Assembly: GCA_001839685.1 (NCBI GenBank)
Contig: MLAK01000727.1
Location: forward strand, 62,001-126,000
DNA length: 64,000 bases
Source: Tritrichomonas foetus
Taxonomy: Eukaryota > Parabasalia > Tritrichomonadida > Tritrichomonadidae
Direction: 5' to 3'
Shown: positions 28,653-37,606 of the stretch, piece after piece
Position numbering within the stretch: the stretch's first letter is position 1
Layout: every line of letters starts with the position of its first letter
The notes under the pieces: model-generated
Told to the model about the DNA's origin: nothing
Seen by the model: the letters and a program-made list of their open reading frames with translations, nothing else
The model's database searches: none
Made by a program: the position numbers and the translations under genes

Positions 28653-29112
28653 TTTTGGTGAGAATTCCCCGAGATGTTGAATATTTGACCATTCCGATCA
28701 AAAACAATTCAAAATGAACCAATTTTCAATCTTCACGTTTCACTTTGAAAACATTCATATCTCAATGATTGAAATAGATTATTACATCTAATTTTGAGGA
28801 ATATAATAGATTCTTCACAGAAATCGAATTATTCATTAGATTTAAATCAAACTACATTTTCATCAGAAAAAGTTGATAAAGGATGTATTTAATAAAATTT
28901 AAAATACATATCTTAAAAATTATTTTAAAATAATATTCAAAATTTCTAGGTTATTTTCCAAGTATTAGATAAGATAAAAGCATTTTATTTTTGGCGCCAA
29001 TTCATTACTTTCTAACGAGTTGTATATTTGAATATTTACTGAAAATTCAATGATATACGATTACTTTTCTCTGAAAAAAATTATCTGAATCAAAAAACAA
29101 ACTATCTTAATC
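28653..29112. other. Divergent intergenic region
   Basis: About 460 AT-rich bases between the CDF gene and a coiled-coil gene. No supported gene. Non-coding frames overlapping the CDF start are shadows. Confidence 0.45.
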
Positions 29113-30135
29113 ATGTTGATTGAAGAGAAAGCGAAAAAGTTCGAAAGAAGACCACCATCTCAATTCCAACAAAGTAAATTTTATTTTCGTGGGGGCGACG
29201 TTCTTCGTGAACAAGAATATTTGCGGGAAGAATATCGAAGCGCCTTAGCAGAACTCAGGGTTGCCCAGCAGCAGGCCAAAATAGTGAGCAACCAATTGGA
29301 AGATGCCAAAGATGTATACAACGAGCGAGAAGGCTACACAAACGCACTCAAAGCTTTCCTCGAATCAGATACGAAAATGTCAGAACAAGAGAGATCAATG
29401 AAAGACCGTTTAGTTGAACTTGAACATCAAATAGAAGAAGACAGTCGCCAGCTTGAAGCATTAAAGGCTACAATGAATCCGGCTACTTTGGCTCAGCTTC
29501 AAAAAGAAAAAGCATACTACATGATAGAAATCCAAAAAGGTGAAAGAACGATAGAAAGTTATAATGAACAAAGAGATAATGCGAAAAATCAAATTGCTGC
29601 TTGCACAATTAATGGAAAGTATCGAACTGCTCTTGAACTTGAGTTTTTAAATGATAAATATGCAAAAAAGAAGAAATATTTGAGGCAACTTGTTCAACAA
29701 TTAAAAATCGATTTTGAAGCATTAAGACCAGTCATTCCATCAAATGACCAAGAATCAAAAATTGAACGAACTGCTTTAATGGCACAAATTAATGACAAGA
29801 TTACGCTTTTACGAGTAGAAGAAAAAGAAAAAAGAAGAGAACAAAAACATATTCAAAGAATTGACAATTTGATTAATCAAATTGAAGAGTTAAATGATAG
29901 AATGTGCGAAATTGGATTAGATAATGATGTTGTTGAAACAGAGGAGCTGAGAAAAAGGTGCATCATTGAAGACTACTCTGATGAAGAAGAACAAGAAGCA
30001 GAAGATCAAGAATATTCAAACGAAGCTGAAACAATTTCTGAATCAAATCACAAAACATCAGAAGGAGATAAGAAACCATCAAATGAATCACAATCAGGAG
30101 AATCGTTTGAGAGATATGAGGGAAGTGAATATTAA
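29113..30135 (+). CDS. Coiled-coil protein, 340 aa
   Basis: It starts MLIEEKAKKFERRPPSQF. Residues about 30-265 are nearly continuous coiled coil (REEYRSALAELRVAQQQAK, HIQRIDNLINQIEELNDRM). The last 60 residues are an acidic Ser/Glu tail (DYSDEEEQEAEDQEYSNEAE). No motor, membrane or catalytic motif. A cytoskeletal or flagellar structural role is likely by analogy only. The DNA becomes more AT-rich toward the 3' end. Confidence 0.85.
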   Translation: MLIEEKAKKFERRPPSQFQQSKFYFRGGDVLREQEYLREEYRSALAELRVAQQQAKIVSNQLEDAKDVYNEREGYTNALKAFLESDTKMSEQERSMKDRLVELEHQIEEDSRQLEALKATMNPATLAQLQKEKAYYMIEIQKGERTIESYNEQRDNAKNQIAACTINGKYRTALELEFLNDKYAKKKKYLRQLVQQLKIDFEALRPVIPSNDQESKIERTALMAQINDKITLLRVEEKEKRREQKHIQRIDNLINQIEELNDRMCEIGLDNDVVETEELRKRCIIEDYSDEEEQEAEDQEYSNEAETISESNHKTSEGDKKPSNESQSGESFERYEGSEY

Positions 30136-30356
30136 TATCGAAAAATATGTATATTTTTATGTTAATAAAATAAACAATAATAAACAAACAATTTTTTTTT
30201 CCCAAAAAAAAAAAAACGATTCATTTTTATTAAAAAAATAAAACTAATAAAAACCTGAGAACGAATAAAACAAATAAAGAAAGAATCATGCGGAATAACG
30301 AATAACATTTAATATAACAAACAAACAAAATATAATCAACAGAAAATAAAATTTTC

Positions 30357-32222
30357 CTATGAAAAGGATTCTCTCCTTTTCTTTAAAGGACGATCTTCAA
30401 ACAATTCTTTCTTAGATTTGTGAATTCGATGAAATGGAACTGGGATTTTTCTGACTGCTCGTGAATCCGTTTCGCATTCTGCAACCGCTTGTTCATAACA
30501 TTCCTGTGCTTCTTTAAGCCAATCTCCTTCAACTTCACCACTCAATACCATGAAATACGCCAAAGAAGAAATTACATCCATTAATCTTCTTTTTACCATA
30601 TTCTTTTCTTCCAGTTTTCTATTTCGATTTTCATTTAATAAATTCATTAATTCTTCAGATTCCGCGGAATTTCCACCAATTGTCTTTTCCAGTTGTCTAT
30701 TTGAAATGTCATAGCGAGCAATTTTTTCTTTAAGTTGAGCTAATTGATTTTGTAATTCTTGAAGCTTTTTAGACGAATGTTGAAATTGTTCATTTTTTGC
30801 AGCAAGTGACATTTCCATTGCAGCAACTTCATTTTTTAAACTTTGTCTTTCTAAACGTGTTCGTTCCATAGCTTCTTGAATTTTAGCATCATGTTCTCTT
30901 TTCATTTTTCGCTCAGATTGGGCGAACTCCATTTTTAATTTTTTAACAGTTTGATCATAGCTATCCATTAATTGTTTATTTTCTCGATCGAATTGAGCAA
31001 TTTTTGCTTTAAAAGCACGATTTTGAGATAAATTGGAATTAGCACTTGCAATCATGTGAGATTTTTCTTCACGACTTTGTTTTTCAGCCTGCATTAATTG
31101 TTGGATTTGTTGTAATTTTAATTCAAAAAGTTGTTCTTCACGTTCTTTTCTTGCTTGAATTACCATTTTTTGAGTTTCATTTTGATAGTTCATTGCAACT
31201 TGCCCTCTTTGTTGTGAAGCTTGTTTTTCTTTTTCGAAAAGCTCATTTCTAAGTGCAGCAATTTTAGCTTCCATTTCTTCATTCAGTTGTGCCATTCGAA
31301 TTGGATGATCTTTAACTTTTTGATACATCAAAGAAAGTTGAACTTGATCTTTTTTTTCTTTTTCAAGTTGCTGTTGAACTGCCCATAACTGTTTAGTTAA
31401 TTCAACCTCTTCAGCTAAAATTTTCTTCATAGTTTCCTGATAAGTTCTCGCAAGTTCGGGAATATTTTCGAAATCTTGGCCTGCGATTGCTCTGATTTCA
31501 TTTTTTGTAGTTTCAATTCTTCTTCTTAAAACTGCATTCGTTGCATCAATTTTAGCACTCGTATTTAAACGTTCTTCAAGTAATTCATTCTTTTCGCGAA
31601 TTTGTTCATCGACTTGAGAAGTCATAAAAGTCAGATTACTAATCTCTGATCGAAGCTTGTCAATTTTCATTTTGTTTTTCTGCAGAAAAAGTTGCGCAGC
31701 ACCTTTCACCAAATATGAAATAGATTCTTGCAGTTTTTCTTGGCCGTGCTGAACTTGTGTCATATAACGAGAAACTTCTTCGATTTGAACATTGTCGGGT
31801 GATTCATGAAAATGATAATTTAGATTTTCCAAAACCAATCTTAATTCAACCAAGTTTGATTCATTTTCAGAAGCTCTGAGTTGCTGCTCATCAAGAAGGT
31901 TTTCAATTTTTGCACGAATTTCTAAAAGATCTTCTCGATCGTTGCCTTCATTTGATATATTTTCTGTATTTGAGGGCGGAAGGGCGGCTTTGACACGAAC
32001 GTTAATATCCGCTTTTTTCTGTTCTTTTGCGCGTTCTGAAGGTGCAGCGATTATTTTTTTCTGTTCCATTTTTATTTGTTTCCATACTGATGGAATTTCA
32101 GGCGTTTCGTTTATCGATGAAGTATTAATGGCAGACGAACGTGGTGCTCCAATGTGTGGAATTCTTACACTCGTTGATTCGTTTGGAGGTGGACGGATTT
32201 CAAATGGAAAGGAAGAAGACAT
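30357..32222 (-). CDS. Long coiled-coil protein, 621 aa
   Basis: It starts MSSSFPFEIRPPPNESTS with a 70-residue disordered Pro/Ser head. Residues about 95-540 are coiled coil with some Gln-rich stretches (ELKLQQIQQLMQAEKQ). The tail is basic (PLKKRRESFS) with a possible nuclear-localisation-like KKRR. No other domain is seen. Such proteins make up much of the trichomonad flagellar/pelta-axostyle skeleton, but assignment would be a guess. Confidence 0.85.
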   Translation of the reverse strand: MSSSFPFEIRPPPNESTSVRIPHIGAPRSSAINTSSINETPEIPSVWKQIKMEQKKIIAAPSERAKEQKKADINVRVKAALPPSNTENISNEGNDREDLLEIRAKIENLLDEQQLRASENESNLVELRLVLENLNYHFHESPDNVQIEEVSRYMTQVQHGQEKLQESISYLVKGAAQLFLQKNKMKIDKLRSEISNLTFMTSQVDEQIREKNELLEERLNTSAKIDATNAVLRRRIETTKNEIRAIAGQDFENIPELARTYQETMKKILAEEVELTKQLWAVQQQLEKEKKDQVQLSLMYQKVKDHPIRMAQLNEEMEAKIAALRNELFEKEKQASQQRGQVAMNYQNETQKMVIQARKEREEQLFELKLQQIQQLMQAEKQSREEKSHMIASANSNLSQNRAFKAKIAQFDRENKQLMDSYDQTVKKLKMEFAQSERKMKREHDAKIQEAMERTRLERQSLKNEVAAMEMSLAAKNEQFQHSSKKLQELQNQLAQLKEKIARYDISNRQLEKTIGGNSAESEELMNLLNENRNRKLEEKNMVKRRLMDVISSLAYFMVLSGEVEGDWLKEAQECYEQAVAECETDSRAVRKIPVPFHRIHKSKKELFEDRPLKKRRESFS

Positions 32223-32576
32223 TCACAGAATAATTTAACGTATTGAAGAAAATTGTAAACTTTTTATATTTATAATTGTTCACATCTATTCAATAGATGG
32301 ACAAATAACATCACAAAATTGGCATTGACAATTATTCGTCTTTCTCACCTGAATAATCAAATCCATGTACTAATTCTTAGTGGTTGTTATCATCCCATCA
32401 ATCAATATATATATATATATATATACAAAGAGCAAAAAAAGTTAGATCATTCTTTAGAATATAGGCGTTAGGCAATATATAACAAATTGAATACACAATA
32501 TAAATTGATGAAAAGAGCATAAGAGTATGAAATAATGCAAAAAATTTAAATATCAAAGAGTTGATATATACAAACA
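32223..32576. other. Intergenic with TA microsatellite
   Basis: About 350 bases. A (TA)n run of about 20 bases lies at 32405-32425. Nothing else was seen. Confidence 0.6.
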
Positions 32577-34118
32577 TTAAAAACTTTTAGTTTCTAAATC
32601 ATCAATTCTCTTTTTGAGTCTTTCAATTATGATTTCTTTTCTGCATAAATCCATAGTTTGTTTATCATATTCTTCTTTGAACTTTACCATTAAACTTTCT
32701 AACTGTAGAAGTTTTTCTCCATAGATTACTTGACTGCTTTGTAGGGGATTTTCTTCAGATTTAAGTTTAATCATGTCAAGTATTTTTTGTTCTTTGACAA
32801 TTAATTGATCATTTATTTTTGATATTTCTTCATTTTTATCATTAATTTGATTTTCAAAATGTTTTCTAGTTTTTTCTAGTTCATAATTTTTCTCATTCAA
32901 GAGATTATTTAACTGTTTATTTTGGGTTTGGAAATGACTGAGTTGTTTTTCTGATTCTATTTTTAAAGATCCTTCATTTTTCTCCATATCAAGTATTTTT
33001 TCGAATTGTAATCTTATTTGATCATTCAAACTTTGAATTTCTTGATTTTTGTTAGAAATTTGTTTTTCAAGCTCATGTTTCATCATGATTTCCTTATCTC
33101 TTTCTTCATCTTGCTTTTCTAATTGGATTTTTAAGTCTTTAATTTCAATCTTTTTCAAAATTATTTGGCTTTCTAAATGGTGAATCATTTTTTGATTTTC
33201 TTCATTTTTGGTTTCATTTGACACTTTTTGCTGATTTTTGAGGCTTTCAATTTCAACATTTTTGATGTCAATTTGTTCTTTTAGCTTGCTTATTATGATT
33301 TTTTGTGTTTCCATTTCTTTTGAAATTTGAGAAAACTCATGTGATTGTTTTTCAACATTATTCAATTTTTCGTGCAGCAAAAACATGTTTTGTTCATATT
33401 CTTGTATACAGCTGTGGTCTTTTTGCATCTTATTTATTTGTTCTTGAATTGTTGCTTCTTGCTGGTTAATGCGATTTTGTTGTTCTTTGATCGTTGTTTC
33501 TAGTTTTTCAATTTTTGCTTCTTCCTGGTTGATTCGGTCTTGTTGTTCTATAATTGTGGCATTTAGTTGAGGAATTAATGCATTTTCTGTTTGAATTTGG
33601 GTATTTTGATCTTTAATTTTGATAAGTTCTTGATAGAGATTTTTTATTACCTTTTTTAGTTTTCCAGAGTCTACTTTTAAACTTTTGTTTTGATTGTTGA
33701 GATTTGAATTTTCACTTTTTAGATTTGAATTTTCATTTTTAAGATTTGAATTTTCATTTTTAAGATTTGAATTTTCATTTTTAAGATTTGAATTTTCATT
33801 TTTAAGATTTGAATTGGAATTTTCAAGCATTTTGGTGTCTGTTTTCATTTCTTCAAATTGTGTTTCCAATTTAGACTTCGAAAATTTCAAATTCTCAATT
33901 TCTTGATTAAGACTCGAAATATTTTCCCTTAATTGTTCCAGTTCGTCTTTATATTTATCTTTATGTGATGTAATGAATTGTTTTAATTTTTTATTATCAG
34001 ATTCGAGTTTGTTTGCTTTATTAAACAAGGCTTCTTGTGAATAACGAATTGATTCATATTTCAATTTATAATTGACGTTTCTTTCATTGCTATTGGTTGA
34101 CTTTGAGCTCTTATTCAT
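32577..34118 (-). CDS. Coiled-coil protein with tandem heptads, 513 aa
   Basis: It starts MNKSSKSTNSNERNVNY and is coiled coil from about residue 20 to the end. Residues about 100-145 contain six or so exact or near-exact copies of the heptad NSNLKNE, encoded by 21-bp tandem DNA repeats. Further on are imperfect repeats (EQQNRINQQEATIQEQ). There is no other domain. It ends KRIDDLETKSF. Extended heptads predict a rod; function unknown. Confidence 0.85.
   Translation of the reverse strand: MNKSSKSTNSNERNVNYKLKYESIRYSQEALFNKANKLESDNKKLKQFITSHKDKYKDELEQLRENISSLNQEIENLKFSKSKLETQFEEMKTDTKMLENSNSNLKNENSNLKNENSNLKNENSNLKNENSNLKSENSNLNNQNKSLKVDSGKLKKVIKNLYQELIKIKDQNTQIQTENALIPQLNATIIEQQDRINQEEAKIEKLETTIKEQQNRINQQEATIQEQINKMQKDHSCIQEYEQNMFLLHEKLNNVEKQSHEFSQISKEMETQKIIISKLKEQIDIKNVEIESLKNQQKVSNETKNEENQKMIHHLESQIILKKIEIKDLKIQLEKQDEERDKEIMMKHELEKQISNKNQEIQSLNDQIRLQFEKILDMEKNEGSLKIESEKQLSHFQTQNKQLNNLLNEKNYELEKTRKHFENQINDKNEEISKINDQLIVKEQKILDMIKLKSEENPLQSSQVIYGEKLLQLESLMVKFKEEYDKQTMDLCRKEIIIERLKKRIDDLETKSF
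33700..33818 (-). repeat. 21-bp tandem repeat inside a coding region
   Basis: About five to six copies of a 21-bp unit (plus-strand core AGATTTGAATTTTCATTTTT) in frame with the coiled-coil gene. Each copy encodes one heptad, so expansion adds two helical turns without disturbing the register. Confidence 0.9.
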
Positions 34119-34148
34119 TTTTCATGAATTTGCCGAAAAATATGTCAA

Positions 34149-34168
34149 AATTGAATGTATAAATGGTC
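34149..34168 (-). promoter_or_regulatory. 20-bp motif upstream of the gene at 34118
   Basis: AATTGAATGTATAAATGGTC on the plus strand, identical to 11432-11451. It lies 31 bases before the ATG and faces the gene (minus strand GACCATTTATACATTCAATT). A core promoter or initiator function is inferred from position and duplication. Confidence 0.45.
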
Positions 34169-34309
34169 AAAACTTCTACACATTATAGTGAAAACAGATG
34201 AGAAGAAATTAAAATCATGAAATTCTCATACAAACATTTATTACAGAAATAATTACATAAAATGGAAATAAACCATCAGATAATCAAAGAGTATAAAGGA
34301 TCAGGAAAA

Positions 34310-35827
34310 TCATTTTCTTGGTGAACGAATAATTCGAATGAATGTTGATGGCATTCTTCCTGTTTTTGAAAGGCCCAAATAATCAGTTGGACTATAATAC
34401 TCTGATCTTCGAATCTGATTTTTCCTTGGTGTTGTTGTTCTCGGTGACATAGTTCTTGGTGAAGATGGGGGAGTTGTCAAATAAGGAGGAACTGGCGGGT
34501 TTGGTGGAGTTGGAGGGGCTTTAATTCCATTTAAACGTTTGGATCGAATTGGCTTCTCTGTTTGAACTTCCCTTGGCATTTTTATGATATCATTATCAGG
34601 TGAAAGGGAGATTGGTGAACAATTACTCAATAACTTATTTTCTTCAACAACTAGGCTTAGTTTTCGAATTAATTTACCGATTGGTGTTTTATGTGAAACT
34701 AAAATTGGATCATCACTTTCACCATATTTTTCTTCTAATTTATTAAATAATAATTCGGAATTCTCATTTACTTTATTAAGTAAATCAGCGTCATCTTTTC
34801 CAATATCAAGTCGACTTTCTTCTAATTGCTGCACAGTTTTTAATAGTTCGGCATGCTCTTGTTTTAAAAGTTGATTTTTATCACGAATAATTGGAACGTG
34901 AACTGATAATTCCGCAATTTTATCTGATAGTTCTTCTTTATAGTCTTCCAACATATTTTTATGCATTTCAAGCTTATCATTCATTTCTTGTACTAGTTCT
35001 TTTTTAGTTCTTTTTAAATCGAGTAATTCGAGAGTTGATTTTTCGACATTTAATCTTAGAATTTTATTTTGCTTACGAATTACATTAAGCTTTTCTTTCA
35101 AATCATCCATTCCATATAAATTATCGATATCTTTTTTATTTAGCGAATTTAAATTACTACGATGTTCATAAGTCTCATCATATATTTTCTGTGTGAGAAG
35201 ATCAATATGCAAATCGGCATAAGTCCTGGCATAATTCTGTGCATCTGTTAATCGGGTTCTAAGATCATTTTCATAATATTCTCGTTGGTTTAGAAGAAGA
35301 TGGTGAATTTCAGTAATTTCTTCATGATGGGCCTTACTTTCTTGACTGATTAATCTTTTCAAATCTTTAATTTGATCTTCTAAAATATGCCTGCGAAATT
35401 GGAATTCACGAAGTCCTTGAAGTTGATACATTACTGCTTTTATTTTTGTTTGATAGCCATTTTCCATCTCCTGTTGTTGAAATCTCAATTCTGCAATTTG
35501 CTGATCAAAATCAGCTTTTTCTTTCATGCCTTTGTTGTGAATATCTACCAGCTTACTTTTGAAAATGTTTTGATCGTTTCGATTTGCAAGTACAGCATGC
35601 TGCAAATAATGGAGACGACCTTTTATAAATTGATAAGAATTTTCATTCTTTTCAATAGCCTGACTCAGTTCTTTATGCATTTGCTCATATATTTCAGGTG
35701 TATGTTTAATTTGTTCTTTATATTCAGCACATTTTCCTTCAAGTTTGTCAACTTTGATTTTGCTTCCTTGTGCAGTTTGCTCAGCATCACCTTTTATTGC
35801 AGTAACTTCTCTTTTATTCGCGCTCAT
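34310..35827 (-). CDS. Coiled-coil protein with Pro-rich tail, 505 aa
   Basis: The frame opens at 35950, but the first 41 residues are Phe/Ile-rich noise; ATG 35827 (MSANKREVTAIKGDAEQ) is the likely start. Residues about 20-360 are coiled coil (QIAELRFQQQEMENGYQTK). The tail is Pro/Ser/Thr/Arg-rich (KAPPTPPNPPVPP, SPRTMSPRTTTPR) with many SP/TP sites and ends basic (FIRIIRSPRK). SPR repeats can bind microtubules, which fits a cytoskeletal protein, but this is inference. Confidence 0.83.
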   Translation of the reverse strand: MSANKREVTAIKGDAEQTAQGSKIKVDKLEGKCAEYKEQIKHTPEIYEQMHKELSQAIEKNENSYQFIKGRLHYLQHAVLANRNDQNIFKSKLVDIHNKGMKEKADFDQQIAELRFQQQEMENGYQTKIKAVMYQLQGLREFQFRRHILEDQIKDLKRLISQESKAHHEEITEIHHLLLNQREYYENDLRTRLTDAQNYARTYADLHIDLLTQKIYDETYEHRSNLNSLNKKDIDNLYGMDDLKEKLNVIRKQNKILRLNVEKSTLELLDLKRTKKELVQEMNDKLEMHKNMLEDYKEELSDKIAELSVHVPIIRDKNQLLKQEHAELLKTVQQLEESRLDIGKDDADLLNKVNENSELLFNKLEEKYGESDDPILVSHKTPIGKLIRKLSLVVEENKLLSNCSPISLSPDNDIIKMPREVQTEKPIRSKRLNGIKAPPTPPNPPVPPYLTTPPSSPRTMSPRTTTPRKNQIRRSEYYSPTDYLGLSKTGRMPSTFIRIIRSPRK

Positions 35828-36042
35828 AATCAAGAAAAAAGGGAAAAAGAATTCAAATAAATTTTTAGAGATTTTAACGTAAAATTTCCAATTTCCCATT
35901 GAATTTAAAGCTCTTATTTGACCTATAACTAATTTTTTTGACCAAATCATATCAAATATTTTTCTTATGTTATCTGGTCATAAGTGGTTAATAAACCATT
36001 GAAAAAATTCATTTTCTTTCTCAATCTTGACTTTATGATTTG

Positions 36043-37359
36043 ATGTTTATTGACGATCTTTTACTATATTTGACATTTCTAATAAATCTAGTTGGGCTAG
36101 TTACATTCATTATAGTGACTTTAGTGAATAGATCTACAAAATTAACAATGGATAATTATTTCAAATCCATTACAATATTTTCAATCTATTTTCTTTTGTT
36201 TATTACAATTGATACACCACAACGACATTTACTAATTAAATTTCCAGATGAAACTTTTTTGCTAAATAAGATAAATTCTTATGTAACAATTTCACAAATC
36301 TCTAGCATTATTTTCAATATAATTTTCCCATTTATATCAATTCATTTAACATACCAGTCAAACATTTTATTATTAATGATAATCAACACTTCTTTATATT
36401 GTTTTCGAATTGTTGATAATGCAAATTCGCATTTAATTGCCTTTTTGTTAAGTGGTATTGTTCATCCAATGTGCCATACAATTTTCGAAAGTAATTACAT
36501 CAAAGATTTACCAATAAATTCAATTAGGCCATTTTTTAACTATATCCTCATCAAGTTATGTATAGACTTATTTTCTAATTATTGTTTTGATTCGGCTTTA
36601 AATAAGATTTATCAATATCGTGATGGGCATCTTAATTATTTAATTTTAATGTGTCTTTCAGGAGTATGTTCTCTTATAATAACACTATTATTTAAATTTT
36701 CAATTAAGACATTAAAAATGAATCAACAGTCATCAAAAGTGTATTCATATTTAGACAATAAAATTATTTTTTCTAATATTCGCAAAAAACTCTCTTCAAT
36801 GTTTACTATCGTCGTTTTTTTAATCGAATGCTGTTATGATGTTTATGTAATGATATTTGTAAATCATATTTCTGAATTTTTTAATCCAAATCCAAGCCTA
36901 ATATCAAATGAAATTTTAATTTTTACATATTTCATTATTTCAGTTAATGGAACTTTCATAATTAGTGTTTATCATCATCTTTTTTCCACAAAAGGGCTAA
37001 TCATATCTACAATTGCTATTGAAATTGTCTTGCTTGCTACCGCAGCATTTTCATTATCGTTTAGTTCTTTATTGGTTATGATTTTCATTCTTGGAACTGT
37101 TGATGGATTCCTAAAACCAAAGATTTTATTTTTAAAGCGAAAATACTATCAATTGAAAGAAGATGACTCAACTATATTGTTTCTTTCTTCTTTTAACAAA
37201 GCATTATCGACAGTGATTGTAATGTTCATTAATTATTACTTCAGGAATTTACCTGTTTCAGTTTTCCGTTGGATCTCAATTTTGGTAATCATTGTCATGA
37301 ATATTTTGGCTATTTCACTTCATTTAATGCTTGTTTCCAATAACTTGTTTTATATGTAA
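36043..37359 (+). CDS. Polytopic membrane protein, MFS-like (about 12 helices)
   Basis: A 438-aa protein with about 11-12 hydrophobic helices and very short loops. The apparent first codon at 36040 is TTG; ATG 36043 (MFIDDLLLYL) is the start. The middle has a larger polar loop (residues about 225-250), dividing it into two halves as in the major facilitator superfamily. The segment ILGTVDGFLKPKILFLKRKYYQLKEDD near helix 10-11 resembles MFSD5-type transporters, weakly. Substrate unknown. The coding DNA is unusually AT-rich (Ile/Phe/Leu/Asn), as is common for membrane proteins here. Confidence 0.7.
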   Translation: MFIDDLLLYLTFLINLVGLVTFIIVTLVNRSTKLTMDNYFKSITIFSIYFLLFITIDTPQRHLLIKFPDETFLLNKINSYVTISQISSIIFNIIFPFISIHLTYQSNILLLMIINTSLYCFRIVDNANSHLIAFLLSGIVHPMCHTIFESNYIKDLPINSIRPFFNYILIKLCIDLFSNYCFDSALNKIYQYRDGHLNYLILMCLSGVCSLIITLLFKFSIKTLKMNQQSSKVYSYLDNKIIFSNIRKKLSSMFTIVVFLIECCYDVYVMIFVNHISEFFNPNPSLISNEILIFTYFIISVNGTFIISVYHHLFSTKGLIISTIAIEIVLLATAAFSLSFSSLLVMIFILGTVDGFLKPKILFLKRKYYQLKEDDSTILFLSSFNKALSTVIVMFINYYFRNLPVSVFRWISILVIIVMNILAISLHLMLVSNNLFYM

Positions 37360-37606
37360 TAAATTATAAATATTTCTCAATGTTCTTACTTATTTCTCAA
37401 CTTTTTTTCTATATGAAAACGTTTAGTGCTCAAATAAGAACTCCCAAACATGTATGTTTTATTAACAGTTATAATCGTTGAAATAATTATTTAGAAATAT
37501 TTCTAAAATAAAAATTTTAGATATCATTATTTAATAGACAAATATAAAAAATTGGATAATATAAGATAACAATGATTCAATTATATAATTAAATCATTAA
37601 AATAAT

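Noticed and set aside
34584..35860. Plus-strand frames of 96 and 157 codons
   Set aside because: Antisense shadows of the coiled-coil gene on the minus strand.
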